Shown in pieces: positions 30,801 through 38,746 of a DNA stretch of 38,787 bases. The stretch lies in NCBI GenBank assembly GCA_030430575.1, contig JAUIKF010000068.1, positions 1 through 38,787 of the forward strand, written 5' to 3'. The first letter of the stretch is position 1; each line of letters opens with the position of its first letter. This DNA is from Bacteroidia bacterium (GTDB taxonomy: Bacteria > Bacteroidota > Bacteroidia > J057). The position numbers and the translations under genes are program-made. The notes beneath the pieces are model-generated. The model ran no database searches. It was given only the letters and a program-made list of their open reading frames with translations, and was not told the origin of the DNA.

Positions 30801-31508
30801 ATGGTAGAAAATCATTATAAGTGGTATTCCCCACACATCAGCAGAGAGTTTGAAATGCTCGTTTTTGGACATGCGGGCAAGCCGATCATCTTGTTCCCTA
30901 CGACCCTGGGTCGCTATTATGAAAACAGGGACTTCAAACTGATCGAGTCTATTCGTGGATTTATTGAGGAGGGCAAAGTAAAGATTTATTGCCCAGATAC
31001 AATGAATGATGATAGCTGGTATAATAAGCAGATTCACCCAGCAGATCGTCTCCGCACGCACAATGCCTATGAAAATGTCATTTTGCATGACATTGTTCTC
31101 AAGGTACGCCAGGATTCTCCTGACGGCCGCGTAGGCATGGCTGGCTGTAGCTTTGGTGGGTACCAGGCGGCTAACTTCGCCTTCCGTCACCCAGGGCTCG
31201 TGAGCCATTTGTACAGCATGAGCGGCGCTTTTGACATCCGCTCTTTCCTCAAGGGTTACCACGACATGAATGCCTACTACAACAATCCTGTGGAGTATAT
31301 GCCTGGCAATAACGACGGCAACCTCTGGAACATGAACATTGTTCTGGGAGCAGGTGAGCACGATATCTGTCGTCAAGACAGCGAAGAGATGTCACATCTC
31401 TTGAATAGCAAAAACATCAACCACTGGTTGGATATTCGCCCGGGGGCGAACCATGACTGGCCTGTGTGGAGAGGGATGTTTCCGCATTATCTTTGGCATA
31501 CCTTGTAA
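30801..31508 (+). CDS. Esterase D-like alpha/beta hydrolase
   Basis: A 235-residue cytoplasmic hydrolase of the esterase (PF00756) type. The nucleophile is Ser117 in AGCSFGGYQA, with probable acid Asp188 (GAGEHDIC) and His218 (GANHDWPVW). There is no signal peptide. It is the first gene of a same-strand set with an ATP-grasp ligase, a glutamine amidotransferase and a second ATP-grasp-like protein, and it has a good promoter. In that context it may deacylate or release a product of the ligases. The substrate is unknown. Confidence 0.88.
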   Translation: MVENHYKWYSPHISREFEMLVFGHAGKPIILFPTTLGRYYENRDFKLIESIRGFIEEGKVKIYCPDTMNDDSWYNKQIHPADRLRTHNAYENVILHDIVLKVRQDSPDGRVGMAGCSFGGYQAANFAFRHPGLVSHLYSMSGAFDIRSFLKGYHDMNAYYNNPVEYMPGNNDGNLWNMNIVLGAGEHDICRQDSEEMSHLLNSKNINHWLDIRPGANHDWPVWRGMFPHYLWHTL

Positions 31509-31527
31509 GGAATAATGTTGAATGATT

Positions 31528-31589
31528 GAATGTGGAATTTTGAATAAAAGGCTAAGGCTAATTCTCTCCCCATTCAAAATTCTCCATTC
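31528..31589. repeat. 'ATTCAAAATTC' inverted word repeat
   Basis: GAATGTGGAATTTTGAAT (31528-31545) pairs at 16 of 18 positions with ATTCAAAATTCTCCATTC (31572-31589). More copies of the right-arm words continue to about 31640, up to the next start codon. The region 31509-31645 has no gene. Confidence 0.7.
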
Positions 31590-31645
31590 AAGATTCAAAA
31601 TTCATTCAAAATTCTCCATTCAAAATTCATTCAAAATCTAGTATA

Positions 31646-32707
31646 ATGAAAAAAATAGGAATTCTTTACGGACGTGAGAACAGCTTTCCACCAGCTGTAA
31701 TCGAGCGTATCAACAGCAAAAATGTCAAAGGTGTAACTGCTGAGGCGGTGAAAATTGACATGGTACAGCAGGGAGCGATCTCTGATTATGCGGTCATTAT
31801 CGACCGTATCTCTCAGGATGTGCCTTTCTACCGCGCAGCATTGAAGAATGCAGCGAGTACAGGTACTGCCGTCATCAACAACCCCTTCTGGTGGAGTGCT
31901 GATGAGAAATTTTTCAACAACGCCCTGGCCCTGAAAGTAGGTGTACCTGTTCCAAAAACAGTTCTGTTGCCTTCTCATCACCGCCCTGATGACACGACGG
32001 AAGAGTCTTTCCGCAACCTAGCCCTGCCGCTCGATTGGGATGGAATGTTTGAATACATCGGATTCCCAGCCTTTATGAAGCCTCACTCAGGAGGTGGATG
32101 GAAAAGCGTATACAAAGTGCACAACACAGATGAGCTTTTCCAGGCGCATGCAGATACCGGCCAACTCGTCATGATGCTCCAAGAAGCCATTGATTTCAAC
32201 GAATACTTCCGTTGCTACTGCATCGGTGGGAAGCACGTTCATATCATGCCTTATGAGCCACGCAATCCTTTCCATGAGCGCTATTTGAAGAAGACAGCTG
32301 CTGATTATGATCCAGCGCTCATCAAGACTGTCACTGACTATGTATTGAAGTTGAATGAGGCGTTGGGCTATGATTTCAACACGGTAGAGTTTGCCGTTCG
32401 TGATGGCATTCCTTATGCGATTGACTTCTGCAATCCTGCGCCAGATGCAGACGAGTTTTCTGTAGGTCCTGTGAACTTTGAGTGGGTGATCGAAACTGTC
32501 GCCAACTACGCTATCGAGCGCGCTTTGGCTCATAAAGATGGGGAGAATAACCTCACTTGGGGTACATTCATGAGAGAGGCTATTGGGACAGGTACTGCCA
32601 AAAAGAAGGCTGCGCCTAGGGCAAAAGCAAAAGCTGCTCCTAAAGCCGCGCCCAAAGCGAAAGCTGCTAAGGCGAAGCCTAGAGCGAAGACTGCGGCTAA
32701 GAAATAA
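31646..32707 (+). CDS. ATP-grasp ligase with histone H1-like C-terminal tail
   Basis: Residues 1-310 are an ATP-grasp enzyme of the RimK/D-Ala-D-Ala ligase-like superfamily. An N-terminal Rossmann-like part (KKIGILYGRENSF) is followed by the ATP-binding GFPAFMKPHSGGGWKSVYKV (138-157), the QEAIDFNEYFRCY strand and a metal-binding IDFCNPAPDADEF. Such enzymes join a carboxylate to an amine using ATP. Residues 319-353 are almost only Lys, Ala, Pro and Arg (AAPKAAPKAKAAKAKPRAK), like the tails of bacterial histone H1-like proteins, which is unusual for this enzyme class. The tail could bind nucleic acid or anionic polymers. The gene is 137 bases after the esterase and 218 bases before the amidotransferase. 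Confidence 0.85.
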   Translation: MKKIGILYGRENSFPPAVIERINSKNVKGVTAEAVKIDMVQQGAISDYAVIIDRISQDVPFYRAALKNAASTGTAVINNPFWWSADEKFFNNALALKVGVPVPKTVLLPSHHRPDDTTEESFRNLALPLDWDGMFEYIGFPAFMKPHSGGGWKSVYKVHNTDELFQAHADTGQLVMMLQEAIDFNEYFRCYCIGGKHVHIMPYEPRNPFHERYLKKTAADYDPALIKTVTDYVLKLNEALGYDFNTVEFAVRDGIPYAIDFCNPAPDADEFSVGPVNFEWVIETVANYAIERALAHKDGENNLTWGTFMREAIGTGTAKKKAAPRAKAKAAPKAAPKAKAAKAKPRAKTAAKK

Positions 32708-32734
32708 GTTAGCCTTTTTCTATTGAAGGAATTT

Positions 32735-32905
32735 GCCACGGATTACACAGATTTTCACAGATTGAAAAAATCCTTGAAATTGTGTGCAATCTGTGGCTTA
32801 TTTTTGCTATTTCGCTGTGGTAAGCAAAAAAACCATATAAGACATATAAGGGCATATAAGTATGAAAGAGAAGCCCTTAAATGAACTTATATGCCTTATA
32901 TGGTT
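32735..32905. repeat. Two inverted word repeats in tandem
   Basis: First, GCCACGGATTACACAG and CACAGATTG (32756-32764) pair with CAATCTGTG (32787-32795); this wording recurs widely in bacterial genomes as I recall. Second, AACCATATAAG (32831-32841) and GGCATATAAG (32851-32860) pair with CTTATATGCC (32886-32895) and CTTATATGGTT (32895-32905). The second element reads through an in-frame ATG at 32881, which is why the amidotransferase start is placed later. Confidence 0.7.
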
Positions 32906-32925
32906 CCAATAAAAATGATAAGACT

Positions 32926-33735
32926 ATGCGATTAAAACTGGCGATACTAGACATGAATGCGGGGGTAGCGAATCAGGGGATGCGATGTATCAAAGAAATA
33001 GCCAACCAGTATATCGATCAGGTAGACTGGGAGGTATTTGATGTGCGGGCAAAAGGAGAAGTGCCAGATACGAGTTTCGATATCTATATCTCGAGTGGCG
33101 GGCCTGGTCACCCCTTGGAAGGGGATGGACATTGGGACCGTAAATACTATGAGTTGATAGATGCCCTCTGGCAGCACAATCAGCAGGGCAATTATCCCAA
33201 AAAGCACGCTTTTTTCATCTGCCATTCTTACCAAATGGTGTGTCACCATTTGGGAATTGGGAAGGTCTCTCGGAGGAGCAAGCGCTCCTTCGGCGCGCTT
33301 CCTGTCTTCATGACAGGCGCAGGCTACCAAGATCCATTGCTGGGCAAGCTGACCAACCCCTTTTACGTCGTTGACGTTCGCGACTATCAGGTGACAGCAC
33401 CAGACCACGACCAACTAGAGGCGCTAGGCGCTTCTATCTTAGCGATAGAACAACCTCGAGAAGTGGAAGGCCAGCCAAGAGCGATCATGACTGTTCGCTT
33501 TTCTCCTGAATGGTTTGGTACGCAGTTTCATCCTGAAGCAGACCCAGAAGGCATGACACGATATTATGAGCTTCCAGAAAAGCGGAAGGAGACCATTGAT
33601 ACCTATGGCGAAACTGTTTATGCCAATATCATTGCGCACCTCAATGATGATGACAAGGTCAAGCTCACTCATGATACCCTCTTGCCAGGCTTTATAGAAG
33701 GTGCCATAAGAGCGTCTGAACGGCTGAGCGTCTGA
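32926..33735 (+). CDS. Class I glutamine amidotransferase-like protein
   Basis: A 269-residue triad-type glutaminase domain. The nucleophile elbow is Cys99 in FFICHSYQM, with His202 and Glu204 in GTQFHPEADPEG, and an oxyanion strand SSGGPGHP. It should release ammonia from glutamine for a partner enzyme, most simply one of the two neighbouring ATP-grasp proteins. The ATG at 32926 gives MRLKLAILDMNAG; the earlier ATG at 32881 lies in a repeat. The last residues (Glu-Arg-Leu-Ser-Val) are encoded by the CTGAACGGCTGAG words of the following repeat. It differs from GuaA/TrpG types in lacking a fused synthase. Confidence 0.85.
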   Translation: MRLKLAILDMNAGVANQGMRCIKEIANQYIDQVDWEVFDVRAKGEVPDTSFDIYISSGGPGHPLEGDGHWDRKYYELIDALWQHNQQGNYPKKHAFFICHSYQMVCHHLGIGKVSRRSKRSFGALPVFMTGAGYQDPLLGKLTNPFYVVDVRDYQVTAPDHDQLEALGASILAIEQPREVEGQPRAIMTVRFSPEWFGTQFHPEADPEGMTRYYELPEKRKETIDTYGETVYANIIAHLNDDDKVKLTHDTLLPGFIEGAIRASERLSV

Positions 33736-33838
33736 GTGCCCGAACGAGGAACTTAGAACTTATCAGCATCTCACACAATCAGACCATCAGCCGTTCATAT
33801 TATCAGACATTTAGATCCTCAGACTATCAGACATTCAT
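33709..33838. repeat. 'ATCAGAC / GTCTGA' inverted word repeat overlapping the amidotransferase stop
   Basis: GAACGGCTGA (33718-33727) pairs exactly with TCAGCCGTTC (33787-33796). Around it GCGTCTGA words on the left answer ATCAGACCATCAG, TATCAGACATT and CTCAGACTATCAGAC words on the right. It fills the whole gap up to the next start codon and includes the amidotransferase stop. Confidence 0.7.
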
Positions 33839-33842
33839 TTTT

Positions 33843-35045
33843 ATGATTTCCTCAGCTAGAAAAGCTTTCAACGAATCATTCTCCGATGAGAGCTACCAGC
33901 AATTTCTGGACGACCTCAATTCTCACTACAATCATACGATTGCCTTTCGTGTAGCAGAGACGCCCATTTTTATTGACAAAGCGCTTAAGAAGCGCATGGT
34001 CCATGCAGCCAGAGAAATCAACGCTGTCCTCATGCGTCCCGATTTCAAGGAGATTACCAAAGATGCTGTCCCTCCGCCTTATAACGTCCCTGCGGAAAAT
34101 GACCATACCCTGTTCTTCTCACTTGACTTTGCGATTTGTAAAGATGAAAACGGGGAGCTTACACCTCAATTGATAGAACTACAGGGGTGCCCCTCTCTGT
34201 ATTGCTATCAGGACTGGGTGGCCAAGAAATTCAGAAAACATTATCCCTCTATCCCGGCTAACTATCCGCATTTAGGGAGTGGCCTCGATTCTGAGCGCTA
34301 TATGGAAATGTTGGGCAAAGCTATTTTGGGCGATCACAAACCTGAAAACGTGATCTTGCTCGAAATCGATCCAGAGGACCAATACACGATGATTGACTTT
34401 ATTTGTCATGAAGATGTGTTGGGGATCAAGCCCGTTTGTATAACAAAAGTGATCAAAGAAGGGCGCAAGCTCTTTTATATGCGAGATGGCGTCAAAACGC
34501 CTATTTACCGCATTTATAATCGCACGATATTTGATGACTTGATCCAGCGCAAAACGCTGAATCCAGACTTTAAACTCACCCACGACGTAGACGTGGAGTG
34601 GGCAGGCCATCCCAACTGGTTCTTTCGCATCAGCAAGTACACGATGCCCTTTATCAAGAGTCAGTATGTGCCTGAAACGCGCTTTTTGCATCAGGTCAAT
34701 CCTTTTCCCACAGACCTCGAAAACTACGTGTTGAAGCCGCTCTTCTCCTTTGCAGGTAGTGGCGTGATCTTCGACGTGACGCAGGCAGATATAGATGCCA
34801 TTCCTTCCGCGGCGCGCAACGAATATATCCTCCAACGGAAGGTGGAATACGCACCTGTCATCCAGGCGCCAGACGGCATGGTGAAATGTGAAGTTCGCAT
34901 GCTTTTTGTTTGGCCAGAAGACGCCGCTGAACCCCAGTTGGTCGTCAACCTAGGCCGCCTTAGCCGTGGCAAGCTTATCGGAGTGAAGTACAATAAGGAC
35001 AAGACCTGGGTAGGCGGTACCGTGTGCTTTGCGGAGCCAGGGTGA
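33843..35045 (+). CDS. ATP-grasp-like protein (possibly circularly permuted), function unknown
   Basis: A 400-residue cytoplasmic protein. LDFAICKDENG (94-104) followed by LIELQGCPSLYCYQ (110-123) resembles the metal and substrate end of circularly permuted ATP-grasp enzymes (Asp...Leu-x-Glu-x-Asn/Gln...Pro). VLKPLFSFAGSGVIFDV (about 296-312) resembles the ATP-binding Lys-Pro...Gly-Ser-Gly loop, and EYILQRKVEYAPV the following strand. The order is the permuted one. It is the last of the esterase, ATP-grasp and amidotransferase set on this strand. Glutathionylspermidine-synthetase-like or amide-ligase chemistry is therefore plausible but not shown. The family call is by motif order only. Confidence 0.6.
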   Translation: MISSARKAFNESFSDESYQQFLDDLNSHYNHTIAFRVAETPIFIDKALKKRMVHAAREINAVLMRPDFKEITKDAVPPPYNVPAENDHTLFFSLDFAICKDENGELTPQLIELQGCPSLYCYQDWVAKKFRKHYPSIPANYPHLGSGLDSERYMEMLGKAILGDHKPENVILLEIDPEDQYTMIDFICHEDVLGIKPVCITKVIKEGRKLFYMRDGVKTPIYRIYNRTIFDDLIQRKTLNPDFKLTHDVDVEWAGHPNWFFRISKYTMPFIKSQYVPETRFLHQVNPFPTDLENYVLKPLFSFAGSGVIFDVTQADIDAIPSAARNEYILQRKVEYAPVIQAPDGMVKCEVRMLFVWPEDAAEPQLVVNLGRLSRGKLIGVKYNKDKTWVGGTVCFAEPG

Positions 35046-35230
35046 GGGGAAAGTTTAAGGTTTGGGGTTTAGAGTTCAGGGTCTGAAGAAAAGCTTCTCG
35101 CTGCGAGACAAGAGATGAAGTAACTGCCTTTAGTCTCAAAGCGAGTCTTCGAGCGGTCTCGCAGTGAGCGATAGCGAACGATCTCGCAGCGAAGGCGAAG
35201 CCTGAGCGGTCTCGTAGCGAAGCGGTCTCA
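35046..35230. repeat. 'GGTTTAGGG' words followed by a 'GAGACCG'-family repeat
   Basis: 35046-35080 holds GTTTAAGGTTTGGGGTTTAG-type words. About 35085-35230 is a GAGACCG-family element with CTGCGAGACAAGAGATGAAG near its centre and GCGAGTCTTCGAGCGGTCTC, GCGATAGCGAACGATCTCGC and GAGCGGTCTC words to the right. Its end supplies the stop codon (TGA, minus strand) of the phosphodiesterase. It separates two convergent genes. Confidence 0.7.
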
Positions 35231-36139
35231 CCCACCACTTAGTTCCTTCACCACCTTGACCAATCTGTCGGGATAGTCCGAAATGATGCCATCTACCCCT
35301 AAGTCAATTAGTCGACGCATTTCCTCTTCGTCATTGATCGTCCAAGGGATGACCAGGATGCCTCTGCTGTGGAGGATGCGGATCATAGATTCATTGACGA
35401 GGATGTCTTGCGGGCTGTAGATGGTTGGATTGTAACCGACATCGTTCAGGTTTTTTTCTACTCCGAGCGAGTTTTCAACGAGAATAGTCGTCTTGATTTG
35501 GGGATCAATGGAATGAAAGGCGTGCAAAATGCGGAAGTCAAAAGACTGAATGGTTGTGCGATCAAGGATACCACTTTGCTGAAGAATGGGGAGCACCAAT
35601 TGTACAAATTGACTGGGGTCTGGGTGAAACAATCCATCGGTCTTTATATTGCTTTTGAGCTCGATATTATACGCTACCGGGGGAAGCCCATTTTTTTGTA
35701 CATACGCTTCTACCGCCATAATTACTTCACTGAGTAATGGCTTAAAAGCAGGGGCCTTTTCCTGCTCGGGAAAGTCTGTTACTGGCTTTGACCCACAATC
35801 AAACCGCATCACCTCTTCATAGGTCATCTCAAAGATGTTAAAAGACTTTTCGTCGGCTTCTGCTATCTCTTGTCCCAAGCTGTCTAGGCATATCCTACTG
35901 GACATATATGCCTCATGAGACAGGATGATTTGATTGTCTTGGGTGGCGACAACGTCCATTTCTAAAGTCGTAACGCCAAGGTCTATGGCCTTGAGGAACC
36001 CCGGGATGGTATTTTCTGGCATCAGACCTCGACATCCTCTGTGTCCTTGAATATCAAAATTGCTGAGGTCCATTTTTGCGGAATTATTGCAGGAAAAAAG
36101 AAGGGTCGATAGGAAAATAAATAGCAGGGAACGGGTCAT
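35228..36139 (-). CDS. Glycerophosphodiester phosphodiesterase, lipoprotein
   Basis: A GDPD-family TIM barrel that splits glycerophosphodiesters into alcohol and glycerol 3-phosphate. Catalytic and metal residues are His33-Arg34 (GHRGCRGLMPENT), Glu60/Asp62 (TLEMDVV) and His75 (ILSHEAY). The late barrel motifs are IIPWTIN-like (LVIPWTINDEEEM) and GVDGIISDYPD. MTRSLLFIFLSTLLFSC is a lipoprotein signal with Cys17, so it works at the periplasmic or outer surface. It lies 24 bases after the methyltransferase gene on the same strand. The TGA stop is embedded in a dispersed repeat. Confidence 0.93.
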   Translation of the reverse strand: MTRSLLFIFLSTLLFSCNNSAKMDLSNFDIQGHRGCRGLMPENTIPGFLKAIDLGVTTLEMDVVATQDNQIILSHEAYMSSRICLDSLGQEIAEADEKSFNIFEMTYEEVMRFDCGSKPVTDFPEQEKAPAFKPLLSEVIMAVEAYVQKNGLPPVAYNIELKSNIKTDGLFHPDPSQFVQLVLPILQQSGILDRTTIQSFDFRILHAFHSIDPQIKTTILVENSLGVEKNLNDVGYNPTIYSPQDILVNESMIRILHSRGILVIPWTINDEEEMRRLIDLGVDGIISDYPDRLVKVVKELSGG

Positions 36140-36163
36140 GAGAAAATAATTTTGAATGGAATG

Positions 36164-36979
36164 CTAGTAAAGTGGTTTCTTCCCAATAGTAATCATAACT
36201 GGCGGAGCTTGCAAAAAGGCATGTGGATTTTGGGCATGTTGGTGCCATTCTGCATGGTAAGCTGCCAATTGCGCTTCAGAAATCAAATTCGCATTAATAA
36301 GGTTTTGGTGGTTGACGCTGGTGCGTTCCAGCCATTGCCATAAGGGGCTGTTCGTTTTGCCTACTTTATAGATGGGAACCACTTCCTGCACCTGAAAGCC
36401 AGCCTGCTTCATTTTCCCTGCTACCTTTCCGCCTAAATCCGCATCCCCCCCAAAACTCCCCAATAATTGATGCACAGCCTTATACACCTCTTCGAAGATG
36501 GCACTCGAAGGCCATAGCTTGATTTCGCAAAAATTGAAATACTCCATCACAGCAAAGGTACCACCAGGTTTCAGGGCTGTGTATGCATGCTGGATCACCT
36601 GGTCAGGTTTATCTACAAACATCAGTACCCACCGCATGACGATGGCATCTAGTGTGTTAGGGGCTATAGGAATTGACTGCGTAATGTCTGCTTGCTGAGG
36701 AAAAAGCTGCTCGAATCCATTTGGTCGCACATATTTCTCCAAATACCCAATAAATCGTTCCGAGCTATCAAGGGCATGTATTTCTCCATTTTTACCTACT
36801 AAATCGGCTACTTCTCTACTCAAGAATCCAGGCCCACACCCCAAGTCTGCTACCTTTTGCCCTACCCCTATTCCAGCTAAATCAAGTAATCGCAGACTCT
36901 CTGTCCGCCACACGTCATGCTGGAAGCCTAGCCGGTCAATCTCCCGTTGATCTTGGTCGCGAAGTACGTATTGGTCCAT
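36164..36979 (-). CDS. SAM-dependent class I methyltransferase
   Basis: A 271-residue cytoplasmic enzyme with the SAM-binding motif I VADLGCGPGFLS (43-54), the acidic end of strand 2 (ALDSSERFIGYL) and motif IV DAIVMRWVLMFV. It resembles UbiE/methyltransf_11-type small-molecule enzymes. The substrate is not predictable. The ATG at 36979 (MDQYVLRDQDQREIDRLGF) is chosen; an in-frame upstream ATG would add 38 residues that are only the translation of the ATGA-type repeat. It is probably in one unit with the GDPD gene downstream. Confidence 0.88.
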   Translation of the reverse strand: MDQYVLRDQDQREIDRLGFQHDVWRTESLRLLDLAGIGVGQKVADLGCGPGFLSREVADLVGKNGEIHALDSSERFIGYLEKYVRPNGFEQLFPQQADITQSIPIAPNTLDAIVMRWVLMFVDKPDQVIQHAYTALKPGGTFAVMEYFNFCEIKLWPSSAIFEEVYKAVHQLLGSFGGDADLGGKVAGKMKQAGFQVQEVVPIYKVGKTNSPLWQWLERTSVNHQNLINANLISEAQLAAYHAEWHQHAQNPHAFLQAPPVMITIGKKPLY

Positions 36980-36982
36980 GGG

Positions 36983-37129
36983 GGAAATGATAGAATGATA
37001 GAATGAGGGAATGAGAGAATGAAATGAGAAGATGATAAAATGCTTGTCCTGAGAGTATTGAATATAAAAAAAGAGGAAAGCCTTTCTTGCCATTTTCTCA
37101 TTTATTCATCTACTCATTTAATCATTTCT
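36983..37129. repeat. 'ATGAGAA' inverted word repeat upstream of the methyltransferase
   Basis: GAATGATAGAATGAGGGAATGA words fill 36985-37045. CCATTTTCTCATTTATTC-type words fill 37090-37130. AAATGAGAA (37022-37030) pairs with TTCTCATTT (37095-37103), and the surrounding words also match loosely. The element fills the gap after the GNAT gene at 37130, whose stop codon it touches. Confidence 0.65.
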
Positions 37130-37594
37130 TCACAGTTTCTTTTGCATATAATGTAAGCGCTGTTCAAAGCCACACCTTTCGTAGAATCGCTGGGCATTAG
37201 CGTTGACAGCCCAGACAGTGAGTTCGAGATAGTCGAAGCCTCGCCTCCGGGCAAATCTCTCTACACTGGTCATCAATTCCAGTCCGATCCCACGGCGTTG
37301 AAAGGCTGGCAAAACCCCCATTTGGTCGATCAGCACTGATCTTAGCGCGTAATGGAAGGCTGTTTCCTCCAAAATTTGCTCCATGAATAACACGTATCCG
37401 ATGGGTAAATTATCCTCGTAGGCGATGAAAGCATGAGTCGTGTCTTTGGCCAGCATTTTTTCAATAGAAGGATATATTTTTTCGAAGTCAAATTTTTTAA
37501 AAAAGTCAGGTTTAAGTTCAGCATGCCAGTTCTGCAGTTCGCGATTGAGGGTCGTGATCCGCGTAGGGTTTTTATCTGGGCGTATGGTGATCAT
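37130..37594 (-). CDS. GNAT-family N-acetyltransferase
   Basis: A 154-residue GNAT. The acetyl-CoA loop is Gln99-Arg-Arg-Gly-Ile-Gly (FQRRGIGLELM), preceded by the strand LIDQMGVLPA, and NANAQRFYERCGFEQR is the usual C-terminal helix-strand. LELTVWAVN is strand 5. It is a free-standing acetyltransferase whose substrate (amine, antibiotic or protein N-terminus) cannot be told. It is flanked on both sides by ATGA-type word repeats. Confidence 0.9.
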   Translation of the reverse strand: MITIRPDKNPTRITTLNRELQNWHAELKPDFFKKFDFEKIYPSIEKMLAKDTTHAFIAYEDNLPIGYVLFMEQILEETAFHYALRSVLIDQMGVLPAFQRRGIGLELMTSVERFARRRGFDYLELTVWAVNANAQRFYERCGFEQRLHYMQKKL

Positions 37595-37701
37595 GGAGGA
37601 ATGAAAAATGAAGAATTAATAATGGAAAGTTAAAGAAATCTCCTAGCTACTGCTACTCATCTATTCATTTAATTCTCTCCTTCTATCATTCTCTCATCCT
37701 A
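37595..37701. repeat. 'ATGA / TCAT' word repeat between the GNAT and DUF1295 genes
   Basis: Purine-rich words GGAATGAAAAATGAAGAATTAATAAT on the left give way to CATCTATTCATTTAATTC and CTATCATTCTCTCATCC words on the right, an imperfect inverted arrangement as at 5134-5195. There is no gene in the gap. (The first run is positions 37595-37625.). Confidence 0.55.
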
Positions 37702-38628
37702 TCATTTTTTCCTAAAAGGATTTGGCACAAACCTCGGTACCCGTTTCTGGTACTCGGCATAGGCAGGATACTTACTAGCGGTGATTTTTTCGCTGAAGTC
37801 AGAGCTGCCGAGGAAAAGCAGGAGCAGCAAGATCGGCCCTACAGCTGACCAGTTGAGCCACTGACCTGTGGCAGCGACGCTGAAGAGGTAGAAACAGAGC
37901 CAAATGGCCTGCTCTGCGGCGTAGTTGGGGTGACGGACGATGGCCCATAAGCCCGTTGTACAAAAACCAGTTTCATAAGGTTCTCCGAGATAATATGCAC
38001 GGCGGATTCTTTTGTGTTTTTCCTCCTGAAAATCGTATTGCTGCTGGTCTGCGATCGTTTCGATGACGACAAACCCAAGTAATAGGACCCCTGCCAAGAC
38101 ATCCAAGATGCCTATGGGCTTCCCCGCTCCTTGCCAGGCGGCTAGGATTGGCAAAGTGAATAGGAGAATCAACGCATGTTGATAGAAGGAGATGAAAAAG
38201 AAGTTGAATAGGCCCCAACGAAAGCGTCCTTTCAGGTGAGGCATTTTCTGAAGAACAGCCCAGCGATAATCTTCTTCTCCCTCCCACGGAATCCACGAAT
38301 AGCCCCCTCTACGGGCAAAGTTGTACGTGAGGCGCACCCCCCAAATACTGACCAGGGCAGCCATTACTGTGACCCTGAGATCAAATCCGCTTTGTACGGC
38401 TACATACCAGGCATAGACCAGGGGAATGATACTCCAGAGTTTATCGGTTTGGCTGTAGTTGCCTGAAAGTTCACTGATCACAAAGCAGCCCAAGGCCACC
38501 CCACACATGATTTTGATCAGGGTGTAAAAGGCATCCCATTGTTCAATGGTGAAACCAACGCCTCCTGAGAAGGCAAAAAATGGCAAGGCAATTAATGTGA
38601 GGATGAGGAGGATAATGGTGCGGAGCAT
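37702..38628 (-). CDS. DUF1295-family membrane protein (steroid 5-alpha-reductase-like)
   Basis: A 308-residue inner-membrane protein with about seven to eight helices. The C-terminal signature GLWAIVRHPNYAAEQ (226-240) and ETIADQQQYDFQEEKHK (190-206) mark the DUF1295/isoprenylcysteine-methyltransferase-like superfamily, whose best-known members reduce steroid or enone lipids with NADPH. YSWIPWEGEEDYRW (110-123) is also typical. The physiological substrate in bacteria is unknown. It is the first gene of the minus-strand block. GTTCTATGTTCTAAG words lie upstream at 38635-38672. Confidence 0.9.
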   Translation of the reverse strand: MLRTIILLILTLIALPFFAFSGGVGFTIEQWDAFYTLIKIMCGVALGCFVISELSGNYSQTDKLWSIIPLVYAWYVAVQSGFDLRVTVMAALVSIWGVRLTYNFARRGGYSWIPWEGEEDYRWAVLQKMPHLKGRFRWGLFNFFFISFYQHALILLFTLPILAAWQGAGKPIGILDVLAGVLLLGFVVIETIADQQQYDFQEEKHKRIRRAYYLGEPYETGFCTTGLWAIVRHPNYAAEQAIWLCFYLFSVAATGQWLNWSAVGPILLLLLFLGSSDFSEKITASKYPAYAEYQKRVPRFVPNPFRKK

Positions 38629-38738
38629 TTGGAGAAAGTTCTATGTTCTAAGTTTTATGTTCTAGCCTGAATAATTCATAAACTCTCAAAGTTGCCAATA
38701 TTATCTCACTTTTGTCCTGTCATGTTGTCGAAAGGGTC

Positions 38739-38746
38739 TATGTTTG
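38739..38746 (+). promoter_or_regulatory. TAnnTTTG -7 element near the right edge
   Basis: TATGTTTG matches the consensus exactly, with TTTTG at 38710-38714 upstream at a somewhat long spacing. The window ends in ATG at 38785-38787, which is suitably placed to be the start codon of a plus-strand gene that lies outside the window. Confidence 0.4.

Noticed and set aside
32881-32925. Upstream ATG as start of the amidotransferase
   Set aside because: The added residues are encoded by the right arm of the CTTATATGCC inverted repeat, and family-like sequence starts at the ATG at 32926.
36980-37093. 38-residue N-terminal extension of the methyltransferase (Ser/His/Ile-rich)
   Set aside because: It is only the translation of the ATGA/TCAT word repeat; the family-like sequence begins at the ATG at 36979.
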